Notes: generated by a model from the sequence alone, not told the origin. Counted from the stretch's first letter, positions 1-7,653 are shown. The stretch is DNA of 13,622 nt from an uncultured Candidatus Melainabacteria bacterium (GCA_934693215.1 CAKUVB010000026.1:1-13622); one strand, 5' to 3'. Program-made: numbers and translations.

Positions 1-1
1 A

Positions 2-220
2 GGCATGATTGATAGACCAGGTATTGCGGCATCTATGTTTGAAACTCTAGCTAGATTGGGTATAAACATCAAGATGATTTCGACAAGTGAAATTAAGGTA
101 AGTTGTCTAGTCGATGAGAATGATGCAAAACGTGCTTTAGTAGCGTTACATGAAACATACGGTTTAGGTTGTGATGAAGTTGCTGAAGTAAAAGGCACAC
201 TTCCTGAAGAGGAGTTATAG
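2..220 (+). CDS. lysC: Aspartate kinase, C-terminal ACT-domain end (partial, 5' end outside window)
   Basis: This is the last 72 codons of an open frame that enters from the left edge. Aspartate kinase phosphorylates L-aspartate, the first step towards lysine, threonine and methionine. The visible part is the second regulatory ACT domain. It shows the family signature of a Gly-Met-Ile..Pro-Gly-Ile-Ala turn followed by the motif INIKMISTSEIKVSCLV, the strand-helix that binds the feedback amino acid in known aspartokinases. A final helix (NDAKRALVALHE) and a short acidic tail follow. The catalytic domain is not in the window, so I cannot say which effector controls it. The next gene starts 4 bases after the stop, and the AGGAG at 210-214, inside this gene's last codons, serves as that gene's ribosome binding site, so the two are cotranscribed. 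Confidence 0.9.
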   Translation, partial: GMIDRPGIAASMFETLARLGINIKMISTSEIKVSCLVDENDAKRALVALHETYGLGCDEVAEVKGTLPEEEL

Positions 221-224
221 ACAA

Positions 225-692
225 ATGAAAAAAATAATATTAGGTTTACTTACTTTTTTAGTTGTTACAGGTTCTGTTTTTGCAGCCACAACTACAGATG
301 CAAGAAATTTCTTTAACAGATATGTGGAGGGGGCAAATAGTTATAATCCTGTAATTACTACAATGTATGCTCCTGACGCAAAAATTATCAGACAAGTTGT
401 AAAGCCTGATGGAACAATTGTTACACGTCAAACTAATACAGCTAGATATATTAGCGAAATGAGAAAAGGGCAAGCAATTGCAAAAGTAAGACGTTATAAA
501 AACTATTATTCAAATGTGTCAGTTGTAGCTTTAGGCAACAATAAATTTAAAGTTTCTTCATTAAGACAACCTTCTGGAGAAAGTTATAAGTTAAAAGCTT
601 ATATGATTGTAAAACAACTTCCAAACGGCAAATGGATTATTACTGAAGAAATGATGCAAACAAAAGTCCAAATGCTTATTAACGCAAAATAG
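225..692 (+). CDS. Small exported protein, probable NTF2-like/SnoaL-like fold, function unknown
   Basis: A 155-residue protein with a clear Sec signal peptide: Lys-Lys at positions 2-3, a hydrophobic core at 4-16 and a VFA cleavage motif at 18-20, leaving a mature protein of about 135 residues in the periplasm or outside. The mature part starts with a helix (DARNFFNRYVEGAN), then YAPDAKIIR and strands ending in GKWIITEEMMQ. This order looks like the NTF2-like superfamily (helices plus a curved sheet, with the phrase 'NGKWIITEE' typical of the last strands). I infer the fold from pattern only. No catalytic residues are evident. It sits between lysC and aroC in the same operon, with AGGAG 10 bases before the ATG. 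Neither neighbour is an envelope gene, although lpxI and lpxB lie further downstream. A lipoprotein is excluded because there is no lipobox cysteine. Confidence 0.75.
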   Translation: MKKIILGLLTFLVVTGSVFAATTTDARNFFNRYVEGANSYNPVITTMYAPDAKIIRQVVKPDGTIVTRQTNTARYISEMRKGQAIAKVRRYKNYYSNVSVVALGNNKFKVSSLRQPSGESYKLKAYMIVKQLPNGKWIITEEMMQTKVQMLINAK

Positions 693-711
693 TTATTTTA
701 AAAGAGGGAGT

Positions 712-1881
712 ATGGGAGTAATTTTCAGATTTTTGACCTCTGGCGAAAGTCATGGGAAGTCATTAGATGCAATAATAGAAGGTATGCCTTCCGGAATCAC
801 TATTTCAGAAGATGAAATAAATAATGATTTAAGACGTCGTCAAGGTGGATATGGTCGTGGTGCTCGTATGAATATAGAACACGATACCGTAGAAATAAAA
901 TCAGGGGTTAGGTTTGGTAAGACAACCGGAGCTCCGATATGTTTGGAAGTGAAAAATCGTGATTATGAAAATTGGAAACTTCCAATGAGTACCGAAAAAC
1001 TTAATTTTAGTGATGTTGATGTATTGCGAAAAGTCGCAGAGAAATCTTTTACTAAAGTTAGACCCGGACATGCTGATTATTCAGGTTCTATAAAATATAA
1101 TCTTGAAGATTTAAGAGATATATTGGAACGTTCAAGTGCTAGAAAAACTGCAATAGAAGTTGCAGTTGGCTCTGTGGCAAAACAACTTCTTAAGGAATTT
1201 GGTATAACCGGTTTCTCTCATGTTGTGCAGATTGGAGATGTTTCTCTTGATATAGAAGAGGATAATTATACTTTAATAAAAGAGTGTGCAGAAAAATCAG
1301 AATTAAGATGTTTCGATAAATACACAACTGAAAAAATGAAAGATGCTATTGATGAAGCTAAACAAAGAGGAGATACTTTGGGTGGCAAATTTGAAGTAAT
1401 TTTTGGTAATTTGCCGGTTGGTTTAGGTTCTCATGTGCATTGGGATAGAGGAATAGACGGATTGTTAGCACAAGCCGTTATGAGTATTCCTGCTGTAAAA
1501 GCTGTTGAAATCGGTGCTGGGGTCGAGGCTGCTAGGTTATCAGGTAGCAAAATGCATGACGAAGTGTTTGTTGAAGGCAAGACAATTTATCGTAAAACAA
1601 ATCATGCTGGCGGTATAGAAGGCGGAATGACTAATGGAGAAAGTGTTGTTATAAAAGGAACAATGAAGGCTATTCCTACAATGAGGACACCTTTGGCTAC
1701 AGTTGATTTGCTAGATTATTCTCAAACTCAGGCTCATTTTGAACGTTCTGATACTTGTGCAGTGCCGGCATGTGCAGTTGTTGCAGAATCTCGAGTTGCT
1801 ATAGTTTTGGCTGATGAATTCTTGAAAAAATTTGGTGGCGATAGTTTGAAGGAAATTAAGCATAACTATGAAAAGAAATAA
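712..1881 (+). CDS. aroC: Chorismate synthase
   Basis: Chorismate synthase removes phosphate from EPSP to form chorismate, the last shikimate-pathway step, using reduced FMN in the cytoplasm. The 389-residue length fits the family. Signature blocks are visible: FLTSGESHGK near the N-terminus, RRRQGGYGRGARMNIE (about residues 41-56), VRPGHADYSG, ERSSARKTA, HWDRGIDGLLA, and the C-terminal MRTPLATVDL and ERSDTCAVPACAVVAE. The N-terminal and RRRQGGYGRG blocks resemble the Bacillus-type enzyme. The start is not clean: GGGAG at 706-710 lies only one base before the ATG at 712, too close for a normal Shine-Dalgarno, and homologues start near the FRFL segment. I keep 712 because it is the only ATG. 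The gene overlaps aroK by 14 bases, implying translational coupling. Confidence 0.95.
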   Translation: MGVIFRFLTSGESHGKSLDAIIEGMPSGITISEDEINNDLRRRQGGYGRGARMNIEHDTVEIKSGVRFGKTTGAPICLEVKNRDYENWKLPMSTEKLNFSDVDVLRKVAEKSFTKVRPGHADYSGSIKYNLEDLRDILERSSARKTAIEVAVGSVAKQLLKEFGITGFSHVVQIGDVSLDIEEDNYTLIKECAEKSELRCFDKYTTEKMKDAIDEAKQRGDTLGGKFEVIFGNLPVGLGSHVHWDRGIDGLLAQAVMSIPAVKAVEIGAGVEAARLSGSKMHDEVFVEGKTIYRKTNHAGGIEGGMTNGESVVIKGTMKAIPTMRTPLATVDLLDYSQTQAHFERSDTCAVPACAVVAESRVAIVLADEFLKKFGGDSLKEIKHNYEKK

Positions 1882-2395
1882 CATTGTCCTTGTTGGTATG
1901 ATGGGGGCCGGTAAATCAACAGTTGCGAAATCTCTTGTTAATTTGTTAAATGATTATAGTATTCAAGATGTAGATAGTTTAATTGAGCAAAAGATGAGTT
2001 TATCTATTTCTGAAATTTTTGATAAATATGGCGAACAAGAATTTAGAAAAATAGAATCAGAAGTCATTGAAGAAACTTGTCAGAAAAATAAAACAATTAT
2101 TTCTACAGGTGGTGGTGCATTTGAAAATCCTACCAATCGCAAAGTTTTATTAAATTCTGGTAAAGTTTTTTATCTATATGCCCCTTCTCAAGTTTTATAT
2201 GATAGAATAAAAACACAGGGTGATAGGCCGTTGTTACAATGTGAAAATCCTGAGTTAGTTTTTATAAATTTATTGGATAAACGGGATAAGAATTATAGAA
2301 AAGCTGATTATATAATTGATACAACATCTTTAAGCCCAGAACAAGTTGCGAGAGAAGTTCTAAGGAGAGGAAATGAAACCTTCGTTATTAGTTGA
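1868..2395 (+). CDS. aroK: Shikimate kinase
   Basis: Shikimate kinase uses ATP to phosphorylate the 3-hydroxyl of shikimate. The 175-residue protein has the normal size and all key elements: the Walker A loop GMMGAGKS at residues 10-17, Asp34 and Asp36 (IQDVDSLIE) for shikimate and Mg binding, Arg60 in EFRKIE, the GGGAF shikimate-binding loop at 81-85, and the lid arginine in DRPLL at about 119-123. The start ATG lies inside the last codons of aroC, and the end overlaps aroB by 23 bases, so aroC, aroK and aroB form one overlapping translation unit. No oddities were seen. Confidence 0.95.
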   Translation: MKRNNIVLVGMMGAGKSTVAKSLVNLLNDYSIQDVDSLIEQKMSLSISEIFDKYGEQEFRKIESEVIEETCQKNKTIISTGGGAFENPTNRKVLLNSGKVFYLYAPSQVLYDRIKTQGDRPLLQCENPELVFINLLDKRDKNYRKADYIIDTTSLSPEQVAREVLRRGNETFVIS

Positions 2396-3458
2396 AATAC
2401 CACAGGAAAATATAAAATCATATCCGATTTATATTGAGAAGGATTCTATTCACAGTTTAGCTAAAAAACTTAATGAGCAATCTGTTGGCCGTAGACGTTT
2501 AATCGTTATTAGTAAAAAAGTTTATAAATTATATAACCAAGATTTTAATTTTTCAAAAGATGAATTATTTATATTAAAAGATGGTGAAGACCAAAAAAAT
2601 ATGAAAAATTATTTAAAAATAGTTGAGAAAGCTGTTTCTTTAGGTTTGTCACGAAAAGATTTGATTATTGCAATAGGTGGCGGTGTCGTTGGTGATTTAG
2701 CCGGATTTGTGGCCGCAACTTATATGAGAGGAATAGAGTTTATACAAGTTCCTACAACATTGTTATCTTTTGTAGATTCTTCTGTTGGTGGCAAAACAGG
2801 TTTAGATTTACCTAATGCAAAGAATTATGTTGGTGCTTTTTATCAACCAAGTATGGTTTTTATTAATTTGAACTTTATTCTAACTCTAGATAAAAAACAA
2901 ATATTGTCAGGGTTTGGTGAAGTTTTAAAATATGCGTTTATAGAGGCTAGTTGTAAAGCTGATAAATCTCATTTGTTGATTGAGTTTTTATCAATAGCAG
3001 CAGATAGAATTCTTGATAACAATATGAATTTGCTTGAAAGATTAATCAAGATTTGTTTAGAGTTAAAGATTTCTGTAGTTACAAAAGATGAAACAGAAAG
3101 TAATTTACGAAAAGTATTAAACTTTGGACATACTTTTGGACACGCATTGGAAACAATTACAAATTTTAGAAAATTTACACATGGCGAAGCTGTTGTGTAT
3201 GGTATGATGTTTGCTTTTGATTATGCTTTAGAGCTAAAAATGATTAATCAAACTTATTATAATCTCGCATTCGATTTGTTTGATAGATATGGTTACAAGC
3301 CTTTGAAACATAATTTTGATAGAGAAAAATTAATTGATATAATGAAACATGATAAAAAATCTAATCAAGGTAAAATTACAATGATTTTACCTGATAAAAA
3401 GGGTTCTGTAACAGAACACGAAGTTGATGACGAATACACATTTATAGAACTTATATAA
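2373..3458 (+). CDS. aroB: 3-dehydroquinate synthase
   Basis: AroB converts DAHP to 3-dehydroquinate, the second shikimate step, using NAD+ and a divalent metal in the cytoplasm. At 361 residues it has the usual size. It shows GEDQKN near residue 72, the nucleotide loop GGGVVGD at 102-108, the VPTTLLSFVDSSVGGKTG block at 126-143, and GFGEVLKY with the likely metal ligand Glu183. The LNFGHTFGHALE block (His253) and THGEAV (His270) supply the other likely ligands. The ligand assignment is by analogy with characterised AroB enzymes. AGGAG at 2363-2367 lies five bases before the ATG, inside the end of aroK, which supports this start. The stop TAA overlaps the next gene's AGGGAG ribosome binding site at 3458-3463. 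Confidence 0.95.
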   Translation: MKPSLLVEIPQENIKSYPIYIEKDSIHSLAKKLNEQSVGRRRLIVISKKVYKLYNQDFNFSKDELFILKDGEDQKNMKNYLKIVEKAVSLGLSRKDLIIAIGGGVVGDLAGFVAATYMRGIEFIQVPTTLLSFVDSSVGGKTGLDLPNAKNYVGAFYQPSMVFINLNFILTLDKKQILSGFGEVLKYAFIEASCKADKSHLLIEFLSIAADRILDNNMNLLERLIKICLELKISVVTKDETESNLRKVLNFGHTFGHALETITNFRKFTHGEAVVYGMMFAFDYALELKMINQTYYNLAFDLFDRYGYKPLKHNFDREKLIDIMKHDKKSNQGKITMILPDKKGSVTEHEVDDEYTFIELI

Positions 3459-3468
3459 GGGAGAAAAA

Positions 3469-4284
3469 ATGGCAATTACACTTGAAAAGAAACAAGGTTT
3501 AATAGCGGGCGATGGTTTGTTACCGGTAAAAATGGCACAGTATGCTAAAGAAAATGGTTTTGAGGTGGTTGCTATATCTCTTTCTAATGATAATTGTAGA
3601 GAATTAAAAAAATATTGTTCAAAAGTTTATTCTTTCTGTCCGGGAGAAGCTTTGAAAATAGAAAAAGTTTTAAAGGAAGAAGGGATAAAACAACTTACAT
3701 TTTTAGGTAAGGTTAGTAAAAGTATTATTCTAAAACGTCCTAAGTTTGATTCAAAGGCTTTGGATTTTATTAAACGTGCTGTTCGTTTGAATGATGACAA
3801 GGTAATGCTTATGTTGATAGAAGAACTTGAAAATATAGGTATTACAATTATTGACCAAACAACATTTATCAAAAATTTAATGATACCTTCAGGAATATTA
3901 GGTAAAGTTCAACCTACTAAAGAGCAGGTTGAAGACGTAAATTATGGTTATTGGTTGGCAAAAGAAACAGGTAAACTTGATATTGGACAGTCTGTTGTAA
4001 TCAAGGATAAGATGATTATGGCAGTAGAGGCGATTGAAGGTACTGATAAGTGTATCAGACGAGGTTGTAAACTAGCTAAAAAAGATGCCTGTGTGATTAA
4101 GGTTGCGAAACCAAATCAAGATAAAAGATTTGATATTCCGGCAATTGGTTTAAGAACATTAAAAACCATGCGTAAATACAAAGCAAGTTTAATTGCAGTA
4201 GAGGCTGGAGAAACAATTATTGTTGATCAAGAAGCTGTAATAAAATATGCAGATAAACATAATATTGTAATTATGGCGGTATAA
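3469..4284 (+). CDS. lpxI: UDP-2,3-diacylglucosamine pyrophosphatase LpxI (DUF1009)
   Basis: LpxI hydrolyses UDP-2,3-diacylglucosamine to lipid X (2,3-diacylglucosamine 1-phosphate) plus UMP, the lipid A step done by LpxH in E. coli. The protein of 271 residues matches the family length. An N-terminal Rossmann-like part begins with GLIAGDGLLPV (10-20). FLGKVSK lies at 78-84. The C-terminal catalytic part has VEAIEGTD (186-193), KVAKPNQDKRFDIPAIG (211-227), whose aspartate at 222 is the candidate catalytic acid by analogy with the Caulobacter enzyme, and AVEAGETIIVD near 243-253. AGGGAG at 3458-3463, five bases before the ATG, supports the start. The stop overlaps the lpxB start as TAATG, so LpxI hands its product lipid X directly to the next enzyme in the pathway, encoded by the coupled gene. 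Confidence 0.92.
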   Translation: MAITLEKKQGLIAGDGLLPVKMAQYAKENGFEVVAISLSNDNCRELKKYCSKVYSFCPGEALKIEKVLKEEGIKQLTFLGKVSKSIILKRPKFDSKALDFIKRAVRLNDDKVMLMLIEELENIGITIIDQTTFIKNLMIPSGILGKVQPTKEQVEDVNYGYWLAKETGKLDIGQSVVIKDKMIMAVEAIEGTDKCIRRGCKLAKKDACVIKVAKPNQDKRFDIPAIGLRTLKTMRKYKASLIAVEAGETIIVDQEAVIKYADKHNIVIMAV

Positions 4285-5402
4285 TGAAAAAATTATTTAT
4301 TATAACAGGAGATTATTCCGGAGATATTCATGCCGGTAAAGTTGCAGAGATTTTAAAGCAAAAATATCCTGATATTGAAATAGAAGGAATTGGTGGTGAA
4401 AATCTAAAATCTGTTGGTGTAAAACTTTTCACTAATCAATCTAAAATGGGTGTAATGGGGTTAACTCCTAAAATACTTATAGATCATATTTCTTTAGGTA
4501 AACGGGTTGTAGATTATATTACAAAAGATTTTAAACCTGATATGGTTTTGTTAATAGATTATGGTGCATTTAATTTAAGTGTTTCAAAATTTTTAAAACG
4601 AGCAGGTATAAAGACTTTTTATTATATTCCACCGCAAGTTTGGGCAAGTAGAAAATGGCGAATCAATACAATTAAGAAAAATATTGATAAAGTGTTATGT
4701 ATTTTTCCTTTTGAAGTTGATATGTATAAGTCTTATGGAATAGAAACGCATTATTGCGGACACCCATTAGTTAAACAGTTGCCTGAAAAAGCTAATAGAG
4801 ATGAATTTTTTGAAAAATATGGCTTAGACAAGAATAAAAAACTTGTTTCTATTTTTCCTGGCTCAAGAGAGTTTGAACTTCATAATTTGATGAAAGTTTT
4901 TATAAAAGCCGGTGAAAAATTAAGAGAAAATCATTCAGATATTCAGTTTTGCGTATCTCATGCCCCAAATTTGTAAGATAAAGTTTATAACAAATATTTG
5001 AAGCATACAGATTTTAAAGTTATTAAGGGTGATAATCAAGCATTGTTGAGTGTTTCTGATTCTTTGATATTAGCATCAGGCACAGTAGCTTTAGAGGCAG
5101 CTTTATATCAAGTTCCAATGATAATAGCATATAAAGGACCTTGGTTATTTTATTATATTTATTTACTCGTACGTTGTATAAAAATGGTTTCATTACCAAA
5201 TATTATTTTAGACAAAGTTACAGTTCCTGAACTTACTCAGGGAAAATGTACTGTTAAAAATATCGTAGAAGAAACAGAAAAGAATTTGTACGATACAAAT
5301 ATTCGTAATATGCGAATTTCTGATTTAGGAGAAGTGAAATCAAAACTTTCAGAAAAATATTCTGCAGAAGAAGTTGCAAAGCAAATTGTGGAAAATATTT
5401 AG
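4284..5402 (+). pseudogene. lpxB: Lipid A disaccharide synthase LpxB, interrupted by one in-frame TAA
   Basis: LpxB joins lipid X and UDP-2,3-diacylglucosamine into the lipid A disaccharide at the inner membrane. The N-terminal part has the GDYSGDIHAGK motif (residues 9-19, equivalent to GEASGD in other LpxB), YIPPQVWASRKWR, HYCGHPL and FPGSRE (191-196). After Asn-Leu at 229-230 comes TAA at 4974-4976. Reading on in the same frame gives DKVYNKYLKH and then conserved LpxB sequence: SGTVALE at 265-271, PMIIAYK and VSLPNI, ending at 5402. The whole frame is 372 codons plus stop with one internal stop, close to the usual 380. No base is gained or lost. The 230-residue N-terminal piece lacks the SGT..LE donor-binding half. 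A TTG at 4998 could begin the second half, but it has only a weak ribosome binding site. A sequencing error is possible. Confidence 0.85.
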
Positions 5403-5430
5403 GTTTGTAACGATTTTTGTATTTGTGAAA

Positions 5431-5459
5431 TTGCTCGTTTTAGAAAAACTTTATATTAA
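5431..5459 (+). promoter_or_regulatory. Candidate sigma-70-type promoter for the 5491 gene
   Basis: TTGCTC at 5431-5436, a 17-base spacer, and TATTAA at 5454-5459 lie in the 88-base gap after lpxB. A start site near 5466 would leave a leader of about 25 bases carrying AAAGAGAG before the ATG at 5491. It fits the change from housekeeping operon to a separately expressed gene. It is sequence match only. Confidence 0.45.
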
Positions 5460-5490
5460 TGAGTGAAACTATTTTGAAAGAGAGCAATTC

Positions 5491-6399
5491 ATGGCAGTAC
5501 AAGCAGTATCAGGTGTTTCTGAAACCCCAGTAACAGGAAATATGCCACCTGTTGAGGGCGGACAAAAAGATTATACCAAAATGACACCAAAAGAAATTCT
5601 TGAAGCTGAAAAAAATGGTGAAACAATTCCCCCTAAAATATTAGCTTGGGCAAAAGAAAATCCTGATGGTAAAGATACTTATGAAAAGGCAAATCCAAAC
5701 GGTCAAGGTGCAGAAGAAAATGATGCAGTAGCTTATCAAGCCTCTCTTGAAGAACAAGGTATGAGTTTAAAAGAACAATGTAAAATTTTTACGGATTTGT
5801 CTGTTCAAAAAGAAACCCGAGATTTGCAAAATATAACTAAAATGGCACCGTATACTCAACAAGTTCCAACAGATGACCAAACAGGTGCAAAAGGTACGTC
5901 AGAGGTATCAAAAGCTTTTGCTGAAATTAATAAAGAGATAAGTTCATCTTTTGTACCTTTTGGTAAAAACAAAAATTTTAAAGATGGATTGAAGTTTTAT
6001 AAAGCCTTACATGAGGGAACATCAAATGACCTTGATTCAATAGATTATTCACTAGAAGCTATACAAAGTGTTCTTGATGGTGCAATAGGTGATGCTCAAG
6101 ATTCTAAACAATATGGTGAAGAAACGGCTAATCTAGGTAGAGAACTAAAGAGTCATACAAAATGGTGGCAGTTTGGAGGTTCTAGAAGAAAAGCAGCTAA
6201 AAAGGCAATAGAACAGGGGAAATTGACTGTTAAAATGTCAGAAAGAACGGATAAATTAGCACAAGCTATTGCAAAAGATAATAGTGTTGCACTTAAAAAT
6301 TCAAAAGATAATATAAAACAAGTAGATCTTTCTGTACTACAAGATGAAGGTCAAAAACCCGCAAGAGGTTCAAGTGGCGGTGGAGAAAACAATCAATAA
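5491..6399 (+). CDS. Unrecognised soluble protein, 302 residues
   Basis: I do not recognise this protein. It has no signal peptide and no membrane segment, so it is probably cytoplasmic, unless it is secreted by a signal-less route. The N-terminus (AVSGVSETPVTG, then a Pro/Gly-rich stretch to about residue 30) looks disordered. Residues 30-75 contain TPKEILEAEKNGE and IPPKILAWAKENPDGK, which read as short helices. Residues 125-220 look helical and end in a basic patch with KWWQFGGSRRKAAKKA at about 227-242. The C-terminal 20 residues are a Gly/Ser-rich disordered tail. It shares the N-terminal VSGVS string with the small protein at 7066-7497. The start is supported by AAAGAGAG about 7 bases upstream. 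The gene has its own candidate promoter and ends directly in a bidirectional terminator, so it is monocistronic. Confidence 0.8.
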   Translation: MAVQAVSGVSETPVTGNMPPVEGGQKDYTKMTPKEILEAEKNGETIPPKILAWAKENPDGKDTYEKANPNGQGAEENDAVAYQASLEEQGMSLKEQCKIFTDLSVQKETRDLQNITKMAPYTQQVPTDDQTGAKGTSEVSKAFAEINKEISSSFVPFGKNKNFKDGLKFYKALHEGTSNDLDSIDYSLEAIQSVLDGAIGDAQDSKQYGEETANLGRELKSHTKWWQFGGSRRKAAKKAIEQGKLTVKMSERTDKLAQAIAKDNSVALKNSKDNIKQVDLSVLQDEGQKPARGSSGGGENNQ

Positions 6400-6425
6400 A
6401 AAACGGCTCAGATGAGCCGTTTTTT
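6398..6425. terminator. Bidirectional rho-independent terminator between convergent genes
   Basis: CGGCTC at 6404-6409 pairs with GAGCCG at 6414-6419 around a four-base loop. Six A residues precede the stem and six T residues follow it. The symmetry lets it stop transcription of the plus-strand gene ending at 6399 and of the minus-strand gene ending at 6428. Confidence 0.9.
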
Positions 6426-6427
6426 AG

Positions 6428-6898
6428 TTAAGATTTTTTTGTGTTAGGTTTTACTTTTTTCCCAAAATCTTCAACCGTAGCTTTTGGAATATCATCAACC
6501 AATTTTATTACTTCTTTATTAGTTTCATGAAGCTTGTTTGCATAATTTGATGCATTGTCTAAAAATTTCAAATTCCCGTCTTTTTTTCTGAAAGGTTGTG
6601 TAAATATTTTGTTCTTTAGTTTTCCTAACTCTTTACCTATTTTTGAGTCTACAACTTCTGCCGCAAGAGCATTACGAAACTTAGTTTTTCTAATGATAAT
6701 ATCAACAGGGTTGTTTGCTTGGTGTTCTGCTCTTTGTCTTATCAATGATAAAAAATTAGTTCTATCAATAGTTTTCATTTTAGAAGCTTGTTTTTTGATA
6801 ACTGGTACTGCAGATGAATCAAGTTTTACTGTCATACCAAATTTAGGGCTATTGTTTCTGTAATTAGAATTGTTGATTGAATTGTTTATACCTAACAT
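6428..6898 (-). CDS. Unrecognised basic protein with N-terminal PKFGM motif, 156 residues
   Basis: I do not recognise a family. The first 17 residues are Asn/Ser-rich (NNSINNSNYRNNS), followed by PKFGM at 18-22. Short 'x-F-G/F-x-G' motifs just after a disordered N-terminus are, as I recall, common in Gastranaerophilales proteins, and their purpose is unknown to me. The rest is rich in Lys and predicted helical (VPVIKKQASKM, FLSLIRQRAEHQAN, IGKELGKLKNKIF, ETNKEVIKLVDDI), with a Lys-rich end. There is no signal peptide or membrane segment. The upstream minus-strand sequence has AGAAAGGA a few bases before the ATG, supporting the start. The gene is monocistronic: its 3' end meets the shared terminator at 6398-6425, and the terminator at 7004-7027 isolates it from the gene upstream. 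A 6-bp inverted repeat lies in its leader. Confidence 0.8.
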   Translation of the reverse strand: MLGINNSINNSNYRNNSPKFGMTVKLDSSAVPVIKKQASKMKTIDRTNFLSLIRQRAEHQANNPVDIIIRKTKFRNALAAEVVDSKIGKELGKLKNKIFTQPFRKKDGNLKFLDNASNYANKLHETNKEVIKLVDDIPKATVEDFGKKVKPNTKKS

Positions 6899-6921
6899 CT
6901 TAAATCCTTTCTTTTTAAACT

Positions 6922-6939
6922 CACGTTTATATTAACGTG
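6922..6939. repeat. Short inverted repeat in the leader of the 6428-6898 gene
   Basis: CACGTT at 6922-6927 and AACGTG at 6934-6939 form perfect 6-base arms around TATATT, 24 bases before the start of the minus-strand gene. The TA-rich centre could be part of a -10 region, so this may be an operator. It may also be chance in AT-rich DNA. Confidence 0.35.
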
Positions 6940-7003
6940 TGTGAAAATATTTTTTGCTAGTTAAATAATTTAGCTTAATAATTTGTAAAAGAAAAATTAA
7001 AAA

Positions 7004-7027
7004 AGGCGACAAAACTTTTTGTCGCCT
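7004..7027 (-). terminator. Rho-independent terminator of the 7066-7497 gene
   Basis: AGGCGACAAAA at 7004-7014 pairs with TTTTGTCGCCT at 7017-7027. Read on the minus strand, the stem is followed by a T-rich run (the complement of the A-rich bases at 6991-7003), as expected for termination of the minus-strand gene about 40 bases upstream. It also keeps that gene's transcripts out of the 6428-6898 gene. Confidence 0.88.
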
Positions 7028-7065
7028 GATATAAATTTTATCTTGTCGGTGTTGTGGTTGTTGAA

Positions 7066-7497
7066 CTAAGAAGCAGCTTCACCAATATCTTCTGCCATTT
7101 CTGCACCTTTACCAAACATTCCTTTTACGGCTTTAATACCAGCTTCGCCCCATTTTGTTAGAGTTTCACCAGCTTTATCTAATTTCATTCCTTTTACTGC
7201 TTTGTCAGTCCATTTAGCAATTGTACCGGCACCATCTTTTGCTGCTGCAGTAGCTATTTTTTCAAAGCCACCTAGTTTATGACCTGCTACTAATCCAGCA
7301 ATTACAACGGCTGCTGTGGCAACAAGACCACCAATTACTTTTAACGCAGTATGTTTCTTTTTAGGTTTTACAAAAGCATCTGTAGCTGGAGCTTGTTGTG
7401 ACGGACCAGCTTGAGGTTTTTGTTGAGCTTGAGGTTTATTAAGAATATCTCTAGCTGAATCTAAAGATGAACCTCTGAATGAAACACCACTTACCAT
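7066..7497 (-). CDS. Unrecognised single-membrane-segment small protein, 143 residues
   Basis: The family is unknown to me. In order: VSGVSFRG at residues 2-9, a Gln/Pro/Ala-rich linker (about 20-40), a basic cluster KPKKKH at 44-49, one hydrophobic Ala/Val/Gly-rich membrane segment at about 52-74, then GHKLGGFEK and two amphipathic Gly/Lys/Ala helices with GKGAE at 129-133. With the basic cluster before the segment and no cleavage site, it is likely an inner-membrane anchor, with the N-terminal linker in the cytoplasm by the positive-inside rule. The region from the basic cluster to the GxF(E/D)K motif aligns without gaps with the protein at 12279-12641. A strong GGAGG lies 7 bases before the ATG. 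The gene is transcribed divergently from the 7654 gene across a 156-base gap and ends at its own terminator. Confidence 0.82.
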   Translation of the reverse strand: MVSGVSFRGSSLDSARDILNKPQAQQKPQAGPSQQAPATDAFVKPKKKHTALKVIGGLVATAAVVIAGLVAGHKLGGFEKIATAAAKDGAGTIAKWTDKAVKGMKLDKAGETLTKWGEAGIKAVKGMFGKGAEMAEDIGEAAS

Positions 7498-7588
7498 ATT
7501 ACACCTCCAAGGGTTATTCTATAATCTACACATATATATAAACACCTGAACAACATGATTTTTGCTATGTTTTAGTTAATTGTAAATA

Positions 7589-7601
7589 TTTTGTTACAAA
7601 A
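7589..7601. repeat. Small palindrome TTTTGT-T-ACAAAA in the divergent intergenic region
   Basis: Perfect 6-base arms flank a single T, between the divergent genes starting at 7497 (minus) and 7654 (plus). The ten bases TTTTGTTACA also occur in the right arm of the inverted repeat at 10295-10327. It is a possible operator. AT-rich composition makes chance occurrence plausible. Confidence 0.3.
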
Positions 7602-7653
7602 TCATCTAAAAATATGTAGAAGAAAAAATGTAAATATGCGATTATTTTAAGGT

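Noticed and set aside
4998..5402. The second half of lpxB as an independent gene
   Set aside because: It is in the same frame as the first half, starts only at a TTG with a weak ribosome binding site, and on its own is just the C-terminal half of LpxB.
7556..7604. Inverted repeat ATGATTTT ... AAAATCAT across the divergent gap
   Set aside because: Arms of 8 AT-rich bases with over 30 bases between them are expected by chance here. I kept only the tighter palindrome at 7589-7601.
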